The notes under the pieces are model-generated. The model was not told the origin of the DNA, made no database searches, and saw only the letters and a program-made list of their open reading frames with translations. A stretch of 9,237 nt of DNA from Bryobacteraceae bacterium (GTDB lineage: Bacteria > Acidobacteriota > Terriglobia > Bryobacterales > Bryobacteraceae). The position numbers were made by a program, and so were the translations under genes. Shown here piece by piece: positions 8,094-9,237 of the stretch (its first letter is position 1; each line of letters starts with the position of its first letter). The stretch spans positions 1 through 9,237 of the forward strand of contig JACMLA010000864.1 in assembly GCA_014379815.1 (NCBI GenBank). The letters are read 5' to 3'.

Positions 8094-8513
8094 GTGCTAA
8101 CACAGGTCGAACCTGAGTTTCGGCAAGCCCTGTTGCGTGAAGGAATCGAATGCATCGTTAACGGCGATCTTGCAACCGGCAAAGCGGTTTTGCGCGACTA
8201 CGTCAACACAGCTGCAGGGTTTCAGGATTTGGAGAAGCGGACCCACATCCCAGCGAAAAGTCACATGCGGATGTTAGGTCTGGACGATTCGATACCTTGC
8301 CGGATACCTGCTCAACCAACTCACAGCCAGTCCACTCGATATCGCTATCCACTGCTCTCGGTTCTGCTACGCCGAGGCTCCCCACGACTTGATTCCTTCA
8401 CCGGCGTATCAGCCGGAAACGCTTCCTTGCATACAAAAATACTTGCACCGCTGCGACGGCGCGTTCCCAAACCAAACCCGCCCTTGCCGGTCAACCTCCG
8501 CTTTTCCGGATAG
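8094..8513 (+). pseudogene. Remnant of an addiction-module antidote / HTH antitoxin-like gene
   Basis: Codons at about 8109-8279 encode EPEFRQALLREGIECIVNG, then GDLATGKAVLRDYVN and a segment ending KSHMRMLG. This strongly resembles the antidote proteins with a 'GDxxTGKAVLRDYIN...GFxxL...PKSLMRMLGPSGNP' core that pair with RelE-like toxins. After MLG (about 8279) the expected GPxGNP and the C-terminal helix are missing. The frame continues to a TAG at 8511-8513 with a Pro/Ser/Arg-rich, non-family sequence. No ATG precedes the core; GTG at 8094 or 8025 is the only option, and the latter overlaps the O-antigen ligase start. No toxin gene lies upstream, where the ligase gene occupies the opposite strand. 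I therefore call it a truncated, probably non-functional fragment. A diverged but expressed orphan regulator remains possible. Confidence 0.65.
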
Positions 8514-8609
8514 AGGAATTGTGCTTGACAACGAATCAAATGCGATACAAGATTCCAGCGAACGGGGAAGTGCGTTCATTGCCCGTGTCTCACCTCAGGG
8601 GTTCAACCC
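8280..8609. other. Gene-poor stretch
   Basis: About 330 bp without a convincing gene. Open frames exist on both strands but translate to Pro/Arg/Ser-rich sequence with no recognisable family. A GCGTTCATTG at 8572-8581 matches the short unit found in the direct repeats that flank the neighbouring GxxExxY gene. It probably represents decayed accessory DNA. Confidence 0.55.
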
Positions 8610-8650
8610 AAAATCCGCGTTCATCGGCGTTAATCAGCGGCCAATACTCC
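8610..8650. repeat. Flanking direct repeat, copy A (3' side of GxxExxY gene)
   Basis: The block AAAATCCGCGTTCAT (8610-8624) and the block AGCGGCCAATACTCC (8636-8650) match copy B at 14/15 and 13/15 positions. Between them copy A has 11 bp where copy B has 1 bp, because a 10-bp unit is doubled in copy A (GCGTTCATCG then GCGTTAATCA, 8617-8636). The GxxExxY stop codon lies inside this repeat. Confidence 0.8.
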
Positions 8651-9055
8651 TTCACCCGCCGGCTGAGGTGGGTCGGAGATCTTGAATCGATGGACGATCC
8701 GTTTCCACTCGACTTTTGGCTTTTGGAAATTGACCAGAATACACAAGGTCCTTCCAGAGGCTCGCAGATAGTTCAGACATTGCGCGGTATGTTCGCCGGC
8801 AAGGCGTTCCACACACTTCAACTCAATCACAAGTAGGTCTTCAACAAGAATGTCGGCAAAGTATTCTCCCACGCAGCGACCTTTATAAGTCACTGGAAAC
8901 GAGGCTTGCGCGGTAGCCCGAATACCACGAAGGCCAAGCTCTCTAAGCAGAGCGCGTTCGTACACTTTCTCAAGGAACCCAGAGCCCAGAGTATTGGAGA
9001 CTTCAAATACAGCGCTTAGCACCCGCTCGGTCAACAAATCAAAATCTGCGTTCAT
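8630..9055 (-). CDS. GxxExxY family protein (PD-(D/E)XK-like)
   Basis: A complete 141-residue protein, near the usual length of about 120-140. The name-giving motif is visible as GFLEKVY (26-32: G26, E29, Y32), inside TLGSGFLEKVYERALLRELG. A nuclease-like core follows: D68 in YFADILVED, then ELK (E78, K80), then QCLNYL (Q92, N95, Y96). This is the arrangement of PD-(D/E)XK-superfamily proteins (PF13366, GxxExxY). The biochemical role of the family is not established; nuclease activity is inferred from the fold. The start is the ATG at 9055; no strong Shine-Dalgarno is seen. Its first codons (MNADF) and its stop both lie within imperfect direct repeats, so the coding region is bracketed almost exactly by them. 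It reads in the same direction as the O-antigen ligase but is separated from it by about 580 bp, so it is probably a separate unit. Confidence 0.93.
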   Translation of the reverse strand: MNADFDLLTERVLSAVFEVSNTLGSGFLEKVYERALLRELGLRGIRATAQASFPVTYKGRCVGEYFADILVEDLLVIELKCVERLAGEHTAQCLNYLRASGRTLCILVNFQKPKVEWKRIVHRFKISDPPQPAGEGVLAAD

Positions 9056-9071
9056 TAGCGGCCACTATTCC
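9041..9071. repeat. Flanking direct repeat, copy B (5' side of GxxExxY gene)
   Basis: AAAATCTGCGTTCAT (9041-9055) plus AGCGGCCACTATTCC (9057-9071) repeats copy A in the same orientation: 27 of 30 aligned positions match if a 10-nt gap is allowed. The start codon of the GxxExxY gene is contained in it. Confidence 0.8.
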
Positions 9072-9237
9072 CGTGCCGTTCCTGACCGATACCTCTCACA
9101 ACAATGCCAGCCGCCGATCAACACCGATCGAACCCGAAACCCAAGAAACCAGGCCGCCCCAAAACCCGTTGACGCGCCACTTTAAGCCACTTTCATTGGC
9201 AAATCCACCAATCCACACCCCAAAAGCTTGACACCCC
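9072..9237. other. Noncoding right edge with short internal repeats
   Basis: No gene can be supported. GCCACTTT occurs at 9176-9183 and 9186-9193, and AATCCACC/AATCCACA follow as near-tandem copies. On the minus strand this reads as a G/T-rich leader before the GxxExxY gene and may contain its promoter, but no clear -35/-10 pair is visible. Confidence 0.45.

Noticed and set aside
8525..8551. Promoter-like TTGACA (8525-8530) with TACAAG (8546-8551)
   Set aside because: Spacing is only 15 bp and no plus-strand gene follows; probably a chance match.
8610..9071. Insertion sequence
   Set aside because: Repeats are direct, not inverted, and the enclosed gene is not a transposase; treated as a possible cassette instead.
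9096..9237. Minus-strand open frame entering from the right edge (46 codons before TGA)
   Set aside because: The translation is Gly/Trp-rich without known features, and the DNA shows short internal repeats; more likely noncoding or dispersed repeat sequence, though a gene end cannot be excluded.

Overview
The window looks like a chromosomal stretch of a GC-moderate Gram-negative soil-type bacterium. The gene mix (an LPG-synthase-type membrane protein, pgk, a GT-C-like membrane protein, cytoplasmic GH15, a WaaL-like ligase and a GxxExxY protein) and the weak Shine-Dalgarno sites would fit Acidobacteriota. That placement is inferred from gene content only.

Layout: (1) A minus-strand gene that runs off the left edge encodes a flippase-like/LPG-synthase-type membrane protein. 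It is divergent from (2) a plus-strand run: pgk (phosphoglycerate kinase), then a large polytopic GT-C-like membrane protein starting with TTG directly after the pgk stop codon, then, 70 bp on, a complete GH15 glucoamylase/trehalase-type enzyme. (3) The 202-bp gap between convergent genes (5951-6152) holds a degenerate tandem repeat of about 18 bp per unit followed by a compact multi-hairpin palindrome. (4) On the minus strand lie a WaaL/Wzy-type O-antigen ligase family gene and an SDR oxidoreductase, overlapping by 8 nt and so probably cotranscribed. (5) The right end looks like accessory DNA: an antitoxin-like fragment without a recognisable C-terminus or toxin partner, about 350 bp without a convincing gene, and a GxxExxY (PD-(D/E)XK-like) gene bracketed by imperfect direct repeats.

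Functionally, the left and middle genes suggest carbohydrate and envelope work: central glycolysis (pgk), alpha-glucan or trehalose breakdown (GH15), lipid-linked sugar transfer (GT-C-like protein), surface polysaccharide assembly (WaaL-like) and envelope lipid or substrate translocation (flippase-like). That they act in one pathway is not shown by the sequence. I see no convincing new defence or mobile system. The strongest oddities are the repeat-bracketed GxxExxY cassette and the repeat/hairpin block between the convergent genes.
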